DNA of 64,000 bases from positions 1 through 64,000 of the forward strand of contig JADYZP010000039.1 of assembly GCA_020853025.1 (NCBI GenBank). Reading direction: 5' to 3'. The notes below the pieces were generated by a model. That model ran no database searches. It saw only the letters and a program-made list of their open reading frames with translations, and was not told the origin of the DNA. The position numbers and the translations under genes are program-made. Below, piece after piece: positions 35,181 through 44,611 of this stretch (positions are counted from its first letter, which is position 1; every line of letters begins with the position of its first letter). This stretch comes from Burkholderiales bacterium (GTDB lineage: Bacteria; Pseudomonadota; Gammaproteobacteria; Burkholderiales; Casimicrobiaceae).

Positions 35181-37328
35181 ATGCTTCGCTTGCTGCATCT
35201 CCTCCTAGCCGCTGCCGCCACGCTGGCCGGCGCGGTCGCGGCCGCGCCGGTTTCGACGCCGCACGTCGAAGCCGAACTCGTCTCCGAGCGCACTGCCTTC
35301 GTTCCCGGCCAGACGACCACCGTTGCGCTGCGCCTCAAGATGGCCGACGGTTGGCATACCTACTGGCGCAATCCCGGCGACTCCGGCCTGCCGACCACGC
35401 TCGCCTGGACGCTACCCGATGGCGTGACCGCCGGCCCGATTCTGTGGCCGGCGCCGCGTGTGCTGCGCGCCGGACCGCTGGTCAACCACGGCTACGAAGG
35501 CACGGTGCTGCTGTTAACCGACGTCGCCGTGGCCGCGCCGGTGGCGCCGGGAGCAACGCTCAAGCTGTCGGCGAAGGCCGAGTGGCTGGTGTGCCGCGAA
35601 ACCTGCATCCCGGAAGAGGCGCAGCTCGAGCTGGCGCTGCCGGTCGCACAGCGCGCCGATCGCTATCCGCAGTGGGGCGATGCGATCGCCGCCACGCGTG
35701 CCGCGCTGCCGGGTCAGCTTCCCGGATGGCTGTTTGCCGCGCGCGGCGAAGGCCAGAAGGTCGTCGTCACGCTGACCGGACCCGCAGGTGCTGCAACGCC
35801 CACCGATGTCCACTTCTTCCCCCATCAGGAAGGCCAGGTCGAGCCGTCTGCGGCGCAGACCTTCGTCCGTGAAGCGAACGGCACCTTCGCGCTGACGCTT
35901 GCCGTGGCCAACCAGCTCGCCCCCGGGTTCACGCAGATCGCCGGCGTGCTGACGTCACGCAGCGGCTTTGCCGGCGGCGCGCCGAACGTCACCGCGATGA
36001 CTGTCGACATGCCGCTGGCCGGTGCCGTAGTCGCCGGACCGAAACCTGTCAGCGCGCAGGCGCCCACGCTCAACGTCACGACGCCGCCGGCCGCCGGCTT
36101 GTCGCTGGCGGTGGCGCTGGTGTTTGCGTTCCTCGGCGGCATCGTGCTCAACCTGATGCCCTGCGTGTTCCCGGTGCTTTCGCTCAAAGCGCTGTCGCTC
36201 GCCGCACCCGGTCACGGCAACCGCGACAAGTTGAAACTCGAAGGCTTGAGCTTCGGCACCGGCGTCATCGCGACCTTTGTAGCGCTCGCCGCGATCCTGC
36301 TGGCGTTGCGCGCCGCCGGCGAGCAATTCGGCTGGGGTTTTCAGCTGCAGTCGCCTGCCGTCGTCACCGGGTTGGCGTTGCTGTTCTTCGTGCTTGCGTT
36401 GAACTTCTCGGGAGCTTTCGAGTTCGCGACGCTGGTGCCGTCGTCGGCCGCCGGCTGGTCCGCGCGCAATCGCTACGCGGACGCGATGCTGTCGGGTGTG
36501 CTCGCAGTCGTCATCGCGTCGCCGTGCACGGCGCCTTTCATGGGTGCGGCGCTGGGTTTCGCGCTGGCGCAGTCGGCGCTGGTGACGCTGCTGGTCTTCG
36601 TGGCCCTCGGGCTGGGAATGGCGCTGCCTTTCGTCCTTCTCGCCTGGTTCCCGGGGTGGCGGCGGATGCTGCCCAAGCCGGGTGCCTGGATGGTACGGCT
36701 GAAGCAGTTTCTCGCCTTCCCCCTGTACGCCACGGTCGCGTGGCTGGTCTGGGTGCTCGGCGCGCAGGTCGACAACGACGCCGTGATGCGACTGCTGGCC
36801 ACGCTGGTAGCCGTGGCCTTCGCGCTCTGGGCGTGGCGATCGTATCGCTACGGTGCCGCACGCGCATTCTCGGTCGTCGCCGCCGCCGGATTGCTGGCGG
36901 CGGTGATCGTCGCGTGGCCACTGTTCACCAGCGGCGCCGAGTACGAAAGCCCGGCACCCGCGCAGGCGCGTGCGGCCTCCGGTGTCGACGCTCGGTGGCA
37001 GCCGTTCACGCAGGCGCGCGTCGACGAACTCGTCGCCGGCAACAAGACCGTCTTCGTCGACTTCACCGCCGCATGGTGCGTCACCTGCCAGTTGAACAAA
37101 CGGCTGGTGTTGAACGACAGCGAGATCAAGAACGCCTTCGCGCAGCGCGGAGTCGAGCTCGTGCGCGCGGACTGGACGCGCCGCGATCCGGCGATCACGC
37201 GGGCGCTCGCCGCGCTGGGCCGGCAGGGCGTGCCCGTCTACGTGCTGTACCGGCCGGGCAAGGAAGCGCTGCTGCTTCCCGAGGTTCTGAGCAAGCAGAT
37301 GGTGTTCGACGCGTTGGCCGCGACTTGA
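35181..37328 (+). CDS. dsbD: Thiol:disulfide interchange protein DsbD
   Basis: DsbD carries electrons from cytoplasmic thioredoxin across the inner membrane to periplasmic DsbC and others. The 715-residue protein has a signal peptide, an N-terminal domain with the pair C138/C142 (LVCRETC), an eight-helix membrane domain with C328 (MPCVFP) and C449 (SPCTAP), and a C-terminal thioredoxin domain with C633-C636 (WCVTC). All three redox pairs are intact. The N-terminal module is of the DsbC/ScsB-like type. A TTG six bases upstream of the ATG is a less likely start. dsbC lies 13 kb away in the same window. Confidence 0.92.
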   Translation: MLRLLHLLLAAAATLAGAVAAAPVSTPHVEAELVSERTAFVPGQTTTVALRLKMADGWHTYWRNPGDSGLPTTLAWTLPDGVTAGPILWPAPRVLRAGPLVNHGYEGTVLLLTDVAVAAPVAPGATLKLSAKAEWLVCRETCIPEEAQLELALPVAQRADRYPQWGDAIAATRAALPGQLPGWLFAARGEGQKVVVTLTGPAGAATPTDVHFFPHQEGQVEPSAAQTFVREANGTFALTLAVANQLAPGFTQIAGVLTSRSGFAGGAPNVTAMTVDMPLAGAVVAGPKPVSAQAPTLNVTTPPAAGLSLAVALVFAFLGGIVLNLMPCVFPVLSLKALSLAAPGHGNRDKLKLEGLSFGTGVIATFVALAAILLALRAAGEQFGWGFQLQSPAVVTGLALLFFVLALNFSGAFEFATLVPSSAAGWSARNRYADAMLSGVLAVVIASPCTAPFMGAALGFALAQSALVTLLVFVALGLGMALPFVLLAWFPGWRRMLPKPGAWMVRLKQFLAFPLYATVAWLVWVLGAQVDNDAVMRLLATLVAVAFALWAWRSYRYGAARAFSVVAAAGLLAAVIVAWPLFTSGAEYESPAPAQARAASGVDARWQPFTQARVDELVAGNKTVFVDFTAAWCVTCQLNKRLVLNDSEIKNAFAQRGVELVRADWTRRDPAITRALAALGRQGVPVYVLYRPGKEALLLPEVLSKQMVFDALAAT

Positions 37329-37371
37329 ACCGAAGGCACGGCGGCGCGTTGCTGCAGCATCCGGTACAGGT

Positions 37372-38040
37372 TCATCGCCGCTGCGCCCCGGTATCGGCCG
37401 CCTTGCGCCAGACGCTGGCCAGCCACGGCTGCTGCGCGCGCGGCTGTCCTTCGGGCCGGTAGTAGTGCTCGAGTTCGACGAAGCCTGCCGCTTCCGCGAA
37501 GCGGCGCCAGGTTTCCGGCCGCAGATATGCGCCGTAGCGGCCGCGATTCCAACCTTCCTCGTCGTTGCCGTGCGGATTGGAGGCGAACAACACCCCGTGC
37601 GGCTTCAGAGCGGCATGCAGTTCGCCTAGTACGCGCGGCAATTCCTGCGTTGGCACGTGGAACAACGAGGCGTTGGCGAAGACGCCATCGAAGCGCTGCG
37701 CGGGCAGGTCGAGTGCCAGAAAGTCCTGCTGCCAGACCTCGCAACCGCTGTAGGCACTCGCCATCGTGGCGAAGGGCGCAGCACCCTCCAGCCCTACCGC
37801 GACGTGTCCTTGCTCGGCAAAGGTCTTGAGGTCGCGTCCGGGGCCGCAGCCGAAGTCGAGAATCGCAACGGGCGCCGCAGCCTCGATGTGTCGCAACAGC
37901 GCCGCGATGTTCTGGCTGACGTCGTGGCCGCGCGTGCCTTGCCAGAATTCCTCGGCGCGTCGGGCGTAGTCGTCGAGCGTCCGCTGCGCGATCGCTGCGA
38001 GATCGGACTTCGCCAATCCCGGTGCGTGCTCACCGGTCAT
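37372..38040 (-). CDS. Class I SAM-dependent methyltransferase
   Basis: The 222-residue Rossmann methyltransferase has motif I ILDFGCGPGRDLKTF, an acidic strand-2 end (VGLEGA), motif post-II QDFLALDLPAQRFDGVFANASLFHV and a late GYRPEG-like segment. The family is that of small-molecule methyltransferases near UbiE/tellurite-resistance types; the substrate is unknown. It begins inside the last codons of the tandem-thioredoxin gene (4-nt overlap at 38037-38040), so expression is coupled with a periplasmic redox protein, an odd pairing. Confidence 0.8.
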   Translation of the reverse strand: MTGEHAPGLAKSDLAAIAQRTLDDYARRAEEFWQGTRGHDVSQNIAALLRHIEAAAPVAILDFGCGPGRDLKTFAEQGHVAVGLEGAAPFATMASAYSGCEVWQQDFLALDLPAQRFDGVFANASLFHVPTQELPRVLGELHAALKPHGVLFASNPHGNDEEGWNRGRYGAYLRPETWRRFAEAAGFVELEHYYRPEGQPRAQQPWLASVWRKAADTGAQRR

Positions 38041-39056
38041 TCCAGCAGTTCGACGCGCTCGCCCCGCGAGCGGATGGCTTCGGCCCGCGCCTGCAGGTAG
38101 CGCTGGAACTCCGGTTCATGCCTGTAGACGCCTTCGGCGACATAGGCAAACGACGACGACAGGTGAAACGGCCGCGTGTAGGCATCGATGCGGAACGCCT
38201 CGCGCCCGCCGTCGCCGAAGAACACGATCGTCGGTGTGTACACGACGTCGAGTTCACGCGCCCATGCCCGTGCCGTGCTTTCGCGGCCGTCCGGAGTGGT
38301 CAGCGCAGTGTTCGCCGTCAGCGAAAAGCGTGCGACGTCGAAGCGTTGCACCTGCGCCAACACCTCCTTGCGCCGGAAGCCTTCGCGATGCATCTCGTCG
38401 CAGGGCGCGCAGTCCGCGGTCTCGAACACGACCGCGAGCGGCTTGCCGCCGGTCTTGCGCCGCAGGTCGTAGGGTGCCGCCATGAAGAACGGCTCATCGT
38501 GCAGCTTCGGACTGGCGCGCTCCTTCGCGGCCGTGACCAGGTAATCGGAAAGCCGCTGCGAGCGCTCGAGCTTCGCCGCTGCGAAGTCGAGCACCGCCTC
38601 GAAGCGGTTCGGCGGGTAGTAGCCGTTCATCCGCACGGCCACGTCACCGGCTTCGTCGAAAATCAGGATCGTCGGCGTGAACTGCACGTTGAGCGTGCGC
38701 GCCAGTTCCTTCTCGCTCATCTTCCGGCCATCGATCCACGTCACCTCGCGATCGCCCCAGATGTTGAGCGCAATCGCGACGAAATGCTGCTGCGTCTTGG
38801 CGACGATTCCGCGCTGTGAGAAATTGACCGTCATCAGCATCGTGCAGTACGGGCAGCCGTCCTGGCCGAAGTAGACGAGCAGGCGGCGACCGTCACGCAC
38901 GGCGTCGTCGATGTCCTCGCGGAAGTCGAGAAACGTCGTTGCGAACCAGCGCGGGATGTCGATTTCGTGCGGGGAAGGCTGCTGCGCGGCCGCACCGCCG
39001 GCCCACATCACCGCAAGCACTGCCAGCAGGCGCCAGAGCGTCATCGAGCTTGCCAT
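38037..39056 (-). CDS. Periplasmic tandem thioredoxin-like protein
   Basis: After a signal peptide (residues 1-24, LLAVLAVMWAGGAAA) two thioredoxin folds follow. The first has C68PYC71 (YFGQDGCPYCTML) and its cis-proline at FTPTI; the second has C216APC219 (TADCAPCDEM) and YTPTI. Both are of the SoxW/thioredoxin_2 (DUF255-like) style, with long helices between strands. The 339-residue length suits two domains of about 150. It is a candidate client of DsbD, encoded 0.7 kb away on the other strand. The ATG at 39056 is preferred; 39044 is an alternative. Function in sulfur oxidation or protein repair is only a suggestion. Confidence 0.8.
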   Translation of the reverse strand: MASSMTLWRLLAVLAVMWAGGAAAQQPSPHEIDIPRWFATTFLDFREDIDDAVRDGRRLLVYFGQDGCPYCTMLMTVNFSQRGIVAKTQQHFVAIALNIWGDREVTWIDGRKMSEKELARTLNVQFTPTILIFDEAGDVAVRMNGYYPPNRFEAVLDFAAAKLERSQRLSDYLVTAAKERASPKLHDEPFFMAAPYDLRRKTGGKPLAVVFETADCAPCDEMHREGFRRKEVLAQVQRFDVARFSLTANTALTTPDGRESTARAWARELDVVYTPTIVFFGDGGREAFRIDAYTRPFHLSSSFAYVAEGVYRHEPEFQRYLQARAEAIRSRGERVELLE

Positions 39057-39177
39057 TTGCACGAAGAAGAAAGCGGACAGTGTAGCGCCATTCGACCGGG
39101 CGCACAGCCGGTCCGCGTATTCGCCGTGCCGCCCCACCTTGCGCAGCGCGCGACGCGCATCCTCCACACCGGCTGCG

Positions 39178-40053
39178 TCAACGCAAGGCCAGCACCAGCC
39201 CGATCGGCACGAAGACGACCGACAGTACGTTGCCAATGAGCACGATCGACGCGACCTTGGCCGGCTCCTGTCGGTACTGCTCGGCGACCATGAAGTTGAG
39301 CACCGCGGGCGGCAGCGCACCGAACAGGATCAGCATGCCCTGCTGCATGCGATCGAGTCCCAGCAGCGGCGCCAGCAGAGCGGCCATTGCGATGCCCGTC
39401 AGCGGGCAGACGAGGCCGCCGATGACGCCCAGATGCCAGTCGTTCCAGCGGACCTCGTAGAGGCGCACGCCGAGCGAGAGCAGCATCATCGGTATCAGCG
39501 CGTCGCCAACCAGCTTGATACTCACGCTCGCCCATTCCGGCATCGGCGGATGCACGATCGCAAACGCGAAACCGATGAAAGTCGACCACACCATCGGGTT
39601 GCGCAGCAGGCTGGTGAAGCGGGCGTTGTGGTCGACGAGCCAGGTACCGAGCGTGAAATGCAGCAGGTTGGAGATCGTGAACAGCGCGACCATTGCGGGA
39701 AAGCCCGCCTGTCCGAACGCGAGCACCGCCAGCGGCAGGCCCATGTTGCCGCAGTTGTTGAACATCATCGGCGGCACGAAGGTGCGGGGATCGACGTGCA
39801 GCACCCGGGCGAAGGGCCAGGCGAGCAGTCCCGAACCCAGCACGACGCCGATGCTGGCGAAGATCAGTATTCCATTTGCGGCGACGTCGAAATCCTTGCT
39901 CGCCAGCGCCGAAAAAATGAGCGCCGGCGCGAGTATGGTCATGCTGATCCGATTGACCATCGCCATGTCGGGCTTCACGCGCCGCGCGTAGAAGTAGCCG
40001 ACCATGATGATCAGGAAGACCGGCAGGATGATGCCGAGGATTCGGTCGAGCAC
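39178..40053 (-). CDS. AEC family transporter
   Basis: The 291-residue protein has about ten membrane helices with the auxin-efflux-carrier pattern. It starts ILGIILPVFLIIMVGYFYARR, has NNCGNMGLPLAVLAFG in the middle, and ends with a helix after NFMVAEQYRQEPAKVASIVLI. The NCGNMGLP motif is diagnostic of the family; bacterial members move dicarboxylates such as malate or malonate. Substrate is not predictable. It is transcribed in the same direction as hslU, 57 bp downstream of it, and may be read through. Confidence 0.88.
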   Translation of the reverse strand: MLDRILGIILPVFLIIMVGYFYARRVKPDMAMVNRISMTILAPALIFSALASKDFDVAANGILIFASIGVVLGSGLLAWPFARVLHVDPRTFVPPMMFNNCGNMGLPLAVLAFGQAGFPAMVALFTISNLLHFTLGTWLVDHNARFTSLLRNPMVWSTFIGFAFAIVHPPMPEWASVSIKLVGDALIPMMLLSLGVRLYEVRWNDWHLGVIGGLVCPLTGIAMAALLAPLLGLDRMQQGMLILFGALPPAVLNFMVAEQYRQEPAKVASIVLIGNVLSVVFVPIGLVLALR

Positions 40054-40110
40054 GTCAGGGACAGATGGAGGGACGCGGCACGCCAGGGGCCGGCGCGCAC
40101 GGCCCGCCGC

Positions 40111-41442
40111 TCACAGGATGTAGCGCGACAGATTGTCGTCGTCGGCGATCTCGGCTAGCGTGGCGTCGACGAAGGCCGCATCGATGGCGATGTGCTCGCC
40201 GGTGCGCCTGGCCGCGTGGAAGGAGACGTCGTCGAGCAGTCGCTCCATCACCGTGTGCAGGCGGCGCGCGCCGATGTTCTCCTGTTTTTCGTTGACGGCG
40301 AAGGCGATCTCCGCCAGCCGCCTGATACCGTCCGGCTGGAACTCGAGATGCACCTGCTCGGTGGCAAGCAGCGCCGCGTACTGCCGCGTCAGGCAGGCGT
40401 CGGTCGCGGTCAGGATTTTCTCGAAGTCGGATACCGACAACGACGACAGTTCGACGCGGATGGGGAAGCGTCCTTGCAGTTCGGGTATGAGATCCGAAGG
40501 TCTCGACAGGTGGAACGCGCCCGAAGCGATGAACAGTATGTGATCGGTCTTGACCATGCCGTGCTTGGTCGATACCGTCGTGCCCTCGACGATCGGCAGC
40601 AGGTCGCGCTGCACACCCTGCCGTGACACATCTGCGCCGTGCATTTCGGAGCGCGATGCGATCTTGTCCATCTCGTCCAAGAACACGATGCCGTTCTGCT
40701 CGGCGGCGGCGAGCGCCTTGGCCTTGATGTCGTCGTCGTTGAGCAGCCGCGCGGCCTCCTCGTCGGTCAGCGCCTTCATTGCCTCGGCCACCGGCATCTT
40801 CTTCAGCTTGCGACGCCCGGAGCCCATTTGCTGGAACATGCCCTGGATCTGGTTGGTCAGTTCCTCCATGCCGGGGGGTGCCATGATTTCCATCTGCGCC
40901 GGCAGCGTCGTGATCTCGATCTCGACCTCGCGTTCGTCGAGCGTGCCTTCGCGCAGCATCTTGCGGAATTTCTGCCGGGTGGCTGAATCGGTGGGCTTCA
41001 AGTCGGCGAAGTTGACCTCGCGCGCCGGCGGCAGCAACACGTCGAGCAGCCGCTCCTCGGCGTTGTCGGCGGCGCGGTCGCGCACCTTGCGCGCCTCGGT
41101 CTCTCGCGTCTCCTTGACGGCGACCTCGACTAAGTCACGGATGATGGTATCGACATCGCGGCCGACGTATCCGACTTCGGTGAACTTGGTCGCCTCGACC
41201 TTGACGAAGGGTGCGTCGGCGAGCCGCGCCAAGCGGCGCGCGATCTCGGTCTTGCCCACGCCGGTAGGTCCGATCATCAGGATGTTCTTCGGCGTGATCT
41301 CGTGCCGCAAGGGCTCGGCTACCTGCTGCCGGCGCCAGCGGTTGCGCAGCGCAATGGCGACTGCGCGTTTGGCCGCCTCCTGCCCGACGATGTGCTTGTC
41401 GAGCTCGGAGACGATCTCTTCGGGGGTCATTTGCGATGACAT
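40111..41442 (-). CDS. hslU: ATP-dependent protease ATPase subunit HslU
   Basis: HslU is the hexameric AAA+ unfoldase of the HslUV protease. The ATG at 41442 gives 443 residues, equal to the E. coli protein. It shows [16 protein letters not shown] at the start, the Walker [10 protein letters not shown], Walker [12 protein letters not shown], the central I-domain, and the C-terminal tail SRYIL, which inserts into HslV. Its partner hslV is at 48936 on the opposite strand rather than immediately upstream. No heat-shock sigma promoter is clear; a TACAAT box lies on its strand at 41495-41490. Confidence 0.96.
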   Translation of the reverse strand: MSSQMTPEEIVSELDKHIVGQEAAKRAVAIALRNRWRRQQVAEPLRHEITPKNILMIGPTGVGKTEIARRLARLADAPFVKVEATKFTEVGYVGRDVDTIIRDLVEVAVKETRETEARKVRDRAADNAEERLLDVLLPPAREVNFADLKPTDSATRQKFRKMLREGTLDEREVEIEITTLPAQMEIMAPPGMEELTNQIQGMFQQMGSGRRKLKKMPVAEAMKALTDEEAARLLNDDDIKAKALAAAEQNGIVFLDEMDKIASRSEMHGADVSRQGVQRDLLPIVEGTTVSTKHGMVKTDHILFIASGAFHLSRPSDLIPELQGRFPIRVELSSLSVSDFEKILTATDACLTRQYAALLATEQVHLEFQPDGIRRLAEIAFAVNEKQENIGARRLHTVMERLLDDVSFHAARRTGEHIAIDAAFVDATLAEIADDDNLSRYIL

Positions 41443-41580
41443 GGCGGGACGGTGCGCATGAATCGGCCGTCGTTTCTGGCGAGCCGGAAATTGTACCGGA
41501 AGCGATGGCCGCCGATGTTCACGCCGGACGAAGCATGCGAAATGTGCAAGGCAAAGCATCGTGGATCGGGAAATGCGACA

Positions 41581-42123
41581 ATGATGCGCATGGATTCGTG
41601 GCTTCGACCCGTCGCGGCGATGGCGTTTTTCGGCGTGCTCGCCGGTTGTGCGTCGTTCAAGCAGGAGACCGACGAGATCCTCGGCCGCGGAGCCGGCCTC
41701 ATGGCGACGCTCAAAGGTACCGGCTCTGCGGCCACCGGTACCGTGCGCGTGTCCGACTATCGCGATGGCGTCTCGCTGCAGATGACGCTCTACAACGTGC
41801 TGCCGGGCACCTACCGGATCGCGCTGCACGAGCGGGGCAACTGCACGTCACCCAATCTGTTCTCCGCGGGCCCGGCCTGGGCGCCGCCTGACTCGGGCAA
41901 GGCGCCCGGCGACCTGCTGCCCGAGTTCAGCGTCGATACCGGAGGCGACATGAAGGGTTACGTCGCCTCTTTCAAGGGTGGCCGGGTCTCGGGCCCGCAA
42001 TCACTCGCCGGCCGCTCGGTGGTGATTCACCACGGCTACACGCTTTCGGAGGCGCTGCCGGGCTTGCCCAATAACCGGATGGCCTGCGGCGTGCTCCAGC
42101 CCGTCCAGCAGCGCGTCTTTTGA
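41581..42123 (+). CDS. SodC-like lipoprotein lacking most metal ligands
   Basis: Three ATGs (41581, 41584, 41590) precede a lipoprotein signal with lipobox LAGC (C23). The mature part follows the Cu/Zn superoxide dismutase plan: [19 protein letters not shown], then [31 protein letters not shown] and [10 protein letters not shown], with ACGVL at the end. In true SodC the HxH copper pair, the GGHF histidine and the zinc-loop histidines are kept. Here only one histidine of HxH and the IHHG region remain, so catalysis is unlikely. It may be a structural or metal-sensing relative. It is divergent from hslU and 66 bp before fabI. Confidence 0.7.
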   Translation: MMRMDSWLRPVAAMAFFGVLAGCASFKQETDEILGRGAGLMATLKGTGSAATGTVRVSDYRDGVSLQMTLYNVLPGTYRIALHERGNCTSPNLFSAGPAWAPPDSGKAPGDLLPEFSVDTGGDMKGYVASFKGGRVSGPQSLAGRSVVIHHGYTLSEALPGLPNNRMACGVLQPVQQRVF

Positions 42124-42189
42124 AGGCCTGCACGATACGCGCAGATTTCGCCGCCCACTTTTTCGCACCCAACCCGACGCCGAATACTT

Positions 42190-42978
42190 ATGCCCTTTCT
42201 CGCCAACCGCAAGATCCTGATCACCGGAGTGCTTTCGAATCGCTCCATCGCCTACGGTGTCGCGCGCGCCTGCCAGCGCGAGGGCGCCACGCTGGCCTTC
42301 ACCTACGTCAACGACGAGCTGAAGGATCGGGTGACGAGGCTGGCAGCGGACTTCGGCACGATTCCGGTACTGCCTTGCGACGTGACCCACGACGACGAGA
42401 TCGATGCTTTGTTTGCGTCACTCGCGTCGGAATGGGGCGGGCTCGACGGCATGCTGCACTCGATCGCCTTCGCGCCGCGGGAAGCGCTGGCCGGCGATTT
42501 CCTGAACAGCATTTCGCGGGCCGCGTTCACCACCGCGCACGACATCTCGAGCTACAGCCTGGCGGCGCTGGCCAAGGGTGCGCGTCCGCTGATGCAGGGG
42601 CGCGACGCCGCGCTGGTCACGCTCACCTACCTCGGTGCCGTCCGCACGCTGCCCAACTACAACGTAATGGGCCTGGCCAAGGCGAGCCTCGAGGCCAACG
42701 TCCGCTATCTCGCGGCGTGCCTGGGAGCCGAGCAGATCCGCGTCAACGGCATTTCGGCCGGCCCGGTCAAGACGCTCGCCGCCGCCGGCATCGGCGGTTT
42801 CACGAAAATATTCGGCTTTGTCGAGAAGGCGGCGCCGCTGCGGCGCAACGTCACGATCGACGAGGTCGGCAACGTCGCCGCGTTCCTGCTGTCGCCGCTG
42901 GCGAGCGGCATCACCGGCGAGATCACCCACGTCGACTGCGGCTTCTCGAACGTCGCCATCGGCCTCGGTGACGAGTAG
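42190..42978 (+). CDS. fabI: Enoyl-[acyl-carrier-protein] reductase (NADH)
   Basis: FabI reduces enoyl-ACP in the last step of each fatty-acid elongation round. The sequence starts MPFLANRKILITGVLSNRSI, the typical SDR nucleotide motif. The catalytic pair is Y157 and K164 (YNVMGLAK) after LTYLGAVRTLPN, and the usual NGISAGPVKTLAA follows. The 262-residue length is exact for the family. The FAD oxidoreductase gene begins inside its last codons (11-nt overlap). Confidence 0.97.
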   Translation: MPFLANRKILITGVLSNRSIAYGVARACQREGATLAFTYVNDELKDRVTRLAADFGTIPVLPCDVTHDDEIDALFASLASEWGGLDGMLHSIAFAPREALAGDFLNSISRAAFTTAHDISSYSLAALAKGARPLMQGRDAALVTLTYLGAVRTLPNYNVMGLAKASLEANVRYLAACLGAEQIRVNGISAGPVKTLAAAGIGGFTKIFGFVEKAAPLRRNVTIDEVGNVAAFLLSPLASGITGEITHVDCGFSNVAIGLGDE

Positions 42979-44599
42979 CGCGCGCCGCTACGACGCCGTC
43001 GTCATCGGCGGCGGCCACAACGGCCTCACCTGCGCCGCGTACCTCGCGGCCGCCGGCCTGTCGGTGTGCGTGGCCGAGCGTCGCCGCGTGGTGGGTGGCG
43101 CGGCCGTGACCGAGGAGTTCCATCCGGGCTTTCGCAATTCGACGGCGAGCTACACGGTCAGCCTGCTCGACCCGCAGGTGATCCGCGATTTGAGACTCGC
43201 GCAGCATGGCCTCGTGATCCGCGAGCGGTCCATTGCGAATTTCCTACCGCTGCCCGATGGTCGTTACCTCAAGGTGGGCGGCGGCCTGGCCGCGACGCAG
43301 GCCGAGGTCGCGAAGTTCTCGCGGCGCGACGCCGACGCGCTGCCTGCGTACTACACGATGCTGGAGCGGATCGCCGCCGTGCTGCGCGGGTTGCTCGGTG
43401 CGCCGCCGCCGAATCTTGCTGCCGGTACGGTGCGCGACATCGCATCTCTGGTGGACGTCGTCCGCTCGGCGAAGCATTTTCGCGCGCTATCGCTGCCGGC
43501 ACGACGCGACGTCATGGATCTGTTCACCAAGAGCGCCGGCGATATTCTCGACCGCTGGTTCGAGTCGGTGCCGATCAAGGCGGCATTCGGCTTCGATTCG
43601 GTGGTCGGCAATTTCGCGAGCCCTTACACGCCCGGCTCCGCCTACGTCCTGTTGCATCATGTCTTCGGCGAGGTGAACGGCAGGCCCGGCCGGTGGGGGC
43701 ACGCGATGGGCGGCATGGGATCGATCACGCAGGCGATGGCGATCGAGTGTGCGGCGCGCGGCGTCGTCGTGCGGACGAATGCGCCGGTGGCCCGCGTCAT
43801 CGTCAAGGCGGGCCGCGCCGTCGGGGTCGAGCTCGACGGTGGCGAAGCGATCGACTGCGCGCGCGTGGTCGCCAACGTGAATCCGAAACTGCTGTTCCGG
43901 AAGATGGTCGCACCCGAACACCTGCCGGAGGATTTCCGTGCGCGTATCGACGGCTACCGCTGCGGATCCGGAACCTTCCGCATGAACGTCGCGTTGGCCG
44001 CGCTTCCGGATTTCACCGCGCTGCCTGGACGCCACGCACAGCCGCACCACGACAGCGGCATCATCCTGGCGCCGTCGCTCGCCTACATGGAGCGCGCATA
44101 CTTCGACGCACGCACCGACGGCTGGTCGCGCGCGCCGATCGTGGAAATGCTGATTCCGTCGACTGTCGACGATTCGCTCGCACCGGCCGGCATGCATGTG
44201 GCGAGCCTGTTTTGCCAGCACGTGCATCCGGACCTGTCGTCGGTGCTGCCGGGGATGGGCTGGGACGACGCCCGCGACGAAGTCGCCGACCTGATGATCG
44301 CAACGGTGGATGGTTTCGCACCGGGATTCGCCGCCAGCGTGCTCGGCCGTCGCGCGCTGTCGCCGCTCGACCTGGAGCGCGAGTTCGGGCTGGTCGGCGG
44401 CGATATCTTCCACGGCGCACTGGCACTCGACCAGCTTTTCTCGTCGCGGCCGGTGCTGGGCCACGCCGATTACCGGATGCCGGTGCCGGGGCTCTACCTA
44501 TGCGGGTCGGGCGCGCACCCCGGCGGCGGCGTCACGGGAATTCCAGGCCGCAATGCCGCGCGCGAGATCCTGCGCGACGTGCGCCGACGCAGGCACTAG
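42968..44599 (+). CDS. Phytoene-desaturase-like FAD-dependent oxidoreductase
   Basis: The GTG at 42968, within the end of fabI, gives 543 residues. The FAD Rossmann motif AVVIGGGHNGLTCAAYLAAAGL is at the start. A GGMGSITQAMA segment and a C-terminal LYLCGSGAHPGGGVTGIPGRNAA complete the pattern of the phytoene dehydrogenase/pyridine-nucleotide oxidoreductase (PYROXD2-like) family. No carotenoid genes are nearby, so a carotenoid role is unlikely to be safe. The coupling with fabI suggests a lipid or quinone substrate, which is inference. RNase P RNA is encoded convergently just downstream. Confidence 0.8.
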   Translation: MTSSARRYDAVVIGGGHNGLTCAAYLAAAGLSVCVAERRRVVGGAAVTEEFHPGFRNSTASYTVSLLDPQVIRDLRLAQHGLVIRERSIANFLPLPDGRYLKVGGGLAATQAEVAKFSRRDADALPAYYTMLERIAAVLRGLLGAPPPNLAAGTVRDIASLVDVVRSAKHFRALSLPARRDVMDLFTKSAGDILDRWFESVPIKAAFGFDSVVGNFASPYTPGSAYVLLHHVFGEVNGRPGRWGHAMGGMGSITQAMAIECAARGVVVRTNAPVARVIVKAGRAVGVELDGGEAIDCARVVANVNPKLLFRKMVAPEHLPEDFRARIDGYRCGSGTFRMNVALAALPDFTALPGRHAQPHHDSGIILAPSLAYMERAYFDARTDGWSRAPIVEMLIPSTVDDSLAPAGMHVASLFCQHVHPDLSSVLPGMGWDDARDEVADLMIATVDGFAPGFAASVLGRRALSPLDLEREFGLVGGDIFHGALALDQLFSSRPVLGHADYRMPVPGLYLCGSGAHPGGGVTGIPGRNAAREILRDVRRRRH

Positions 44600-44611
44600 G
44601 ATGAAACAAGG

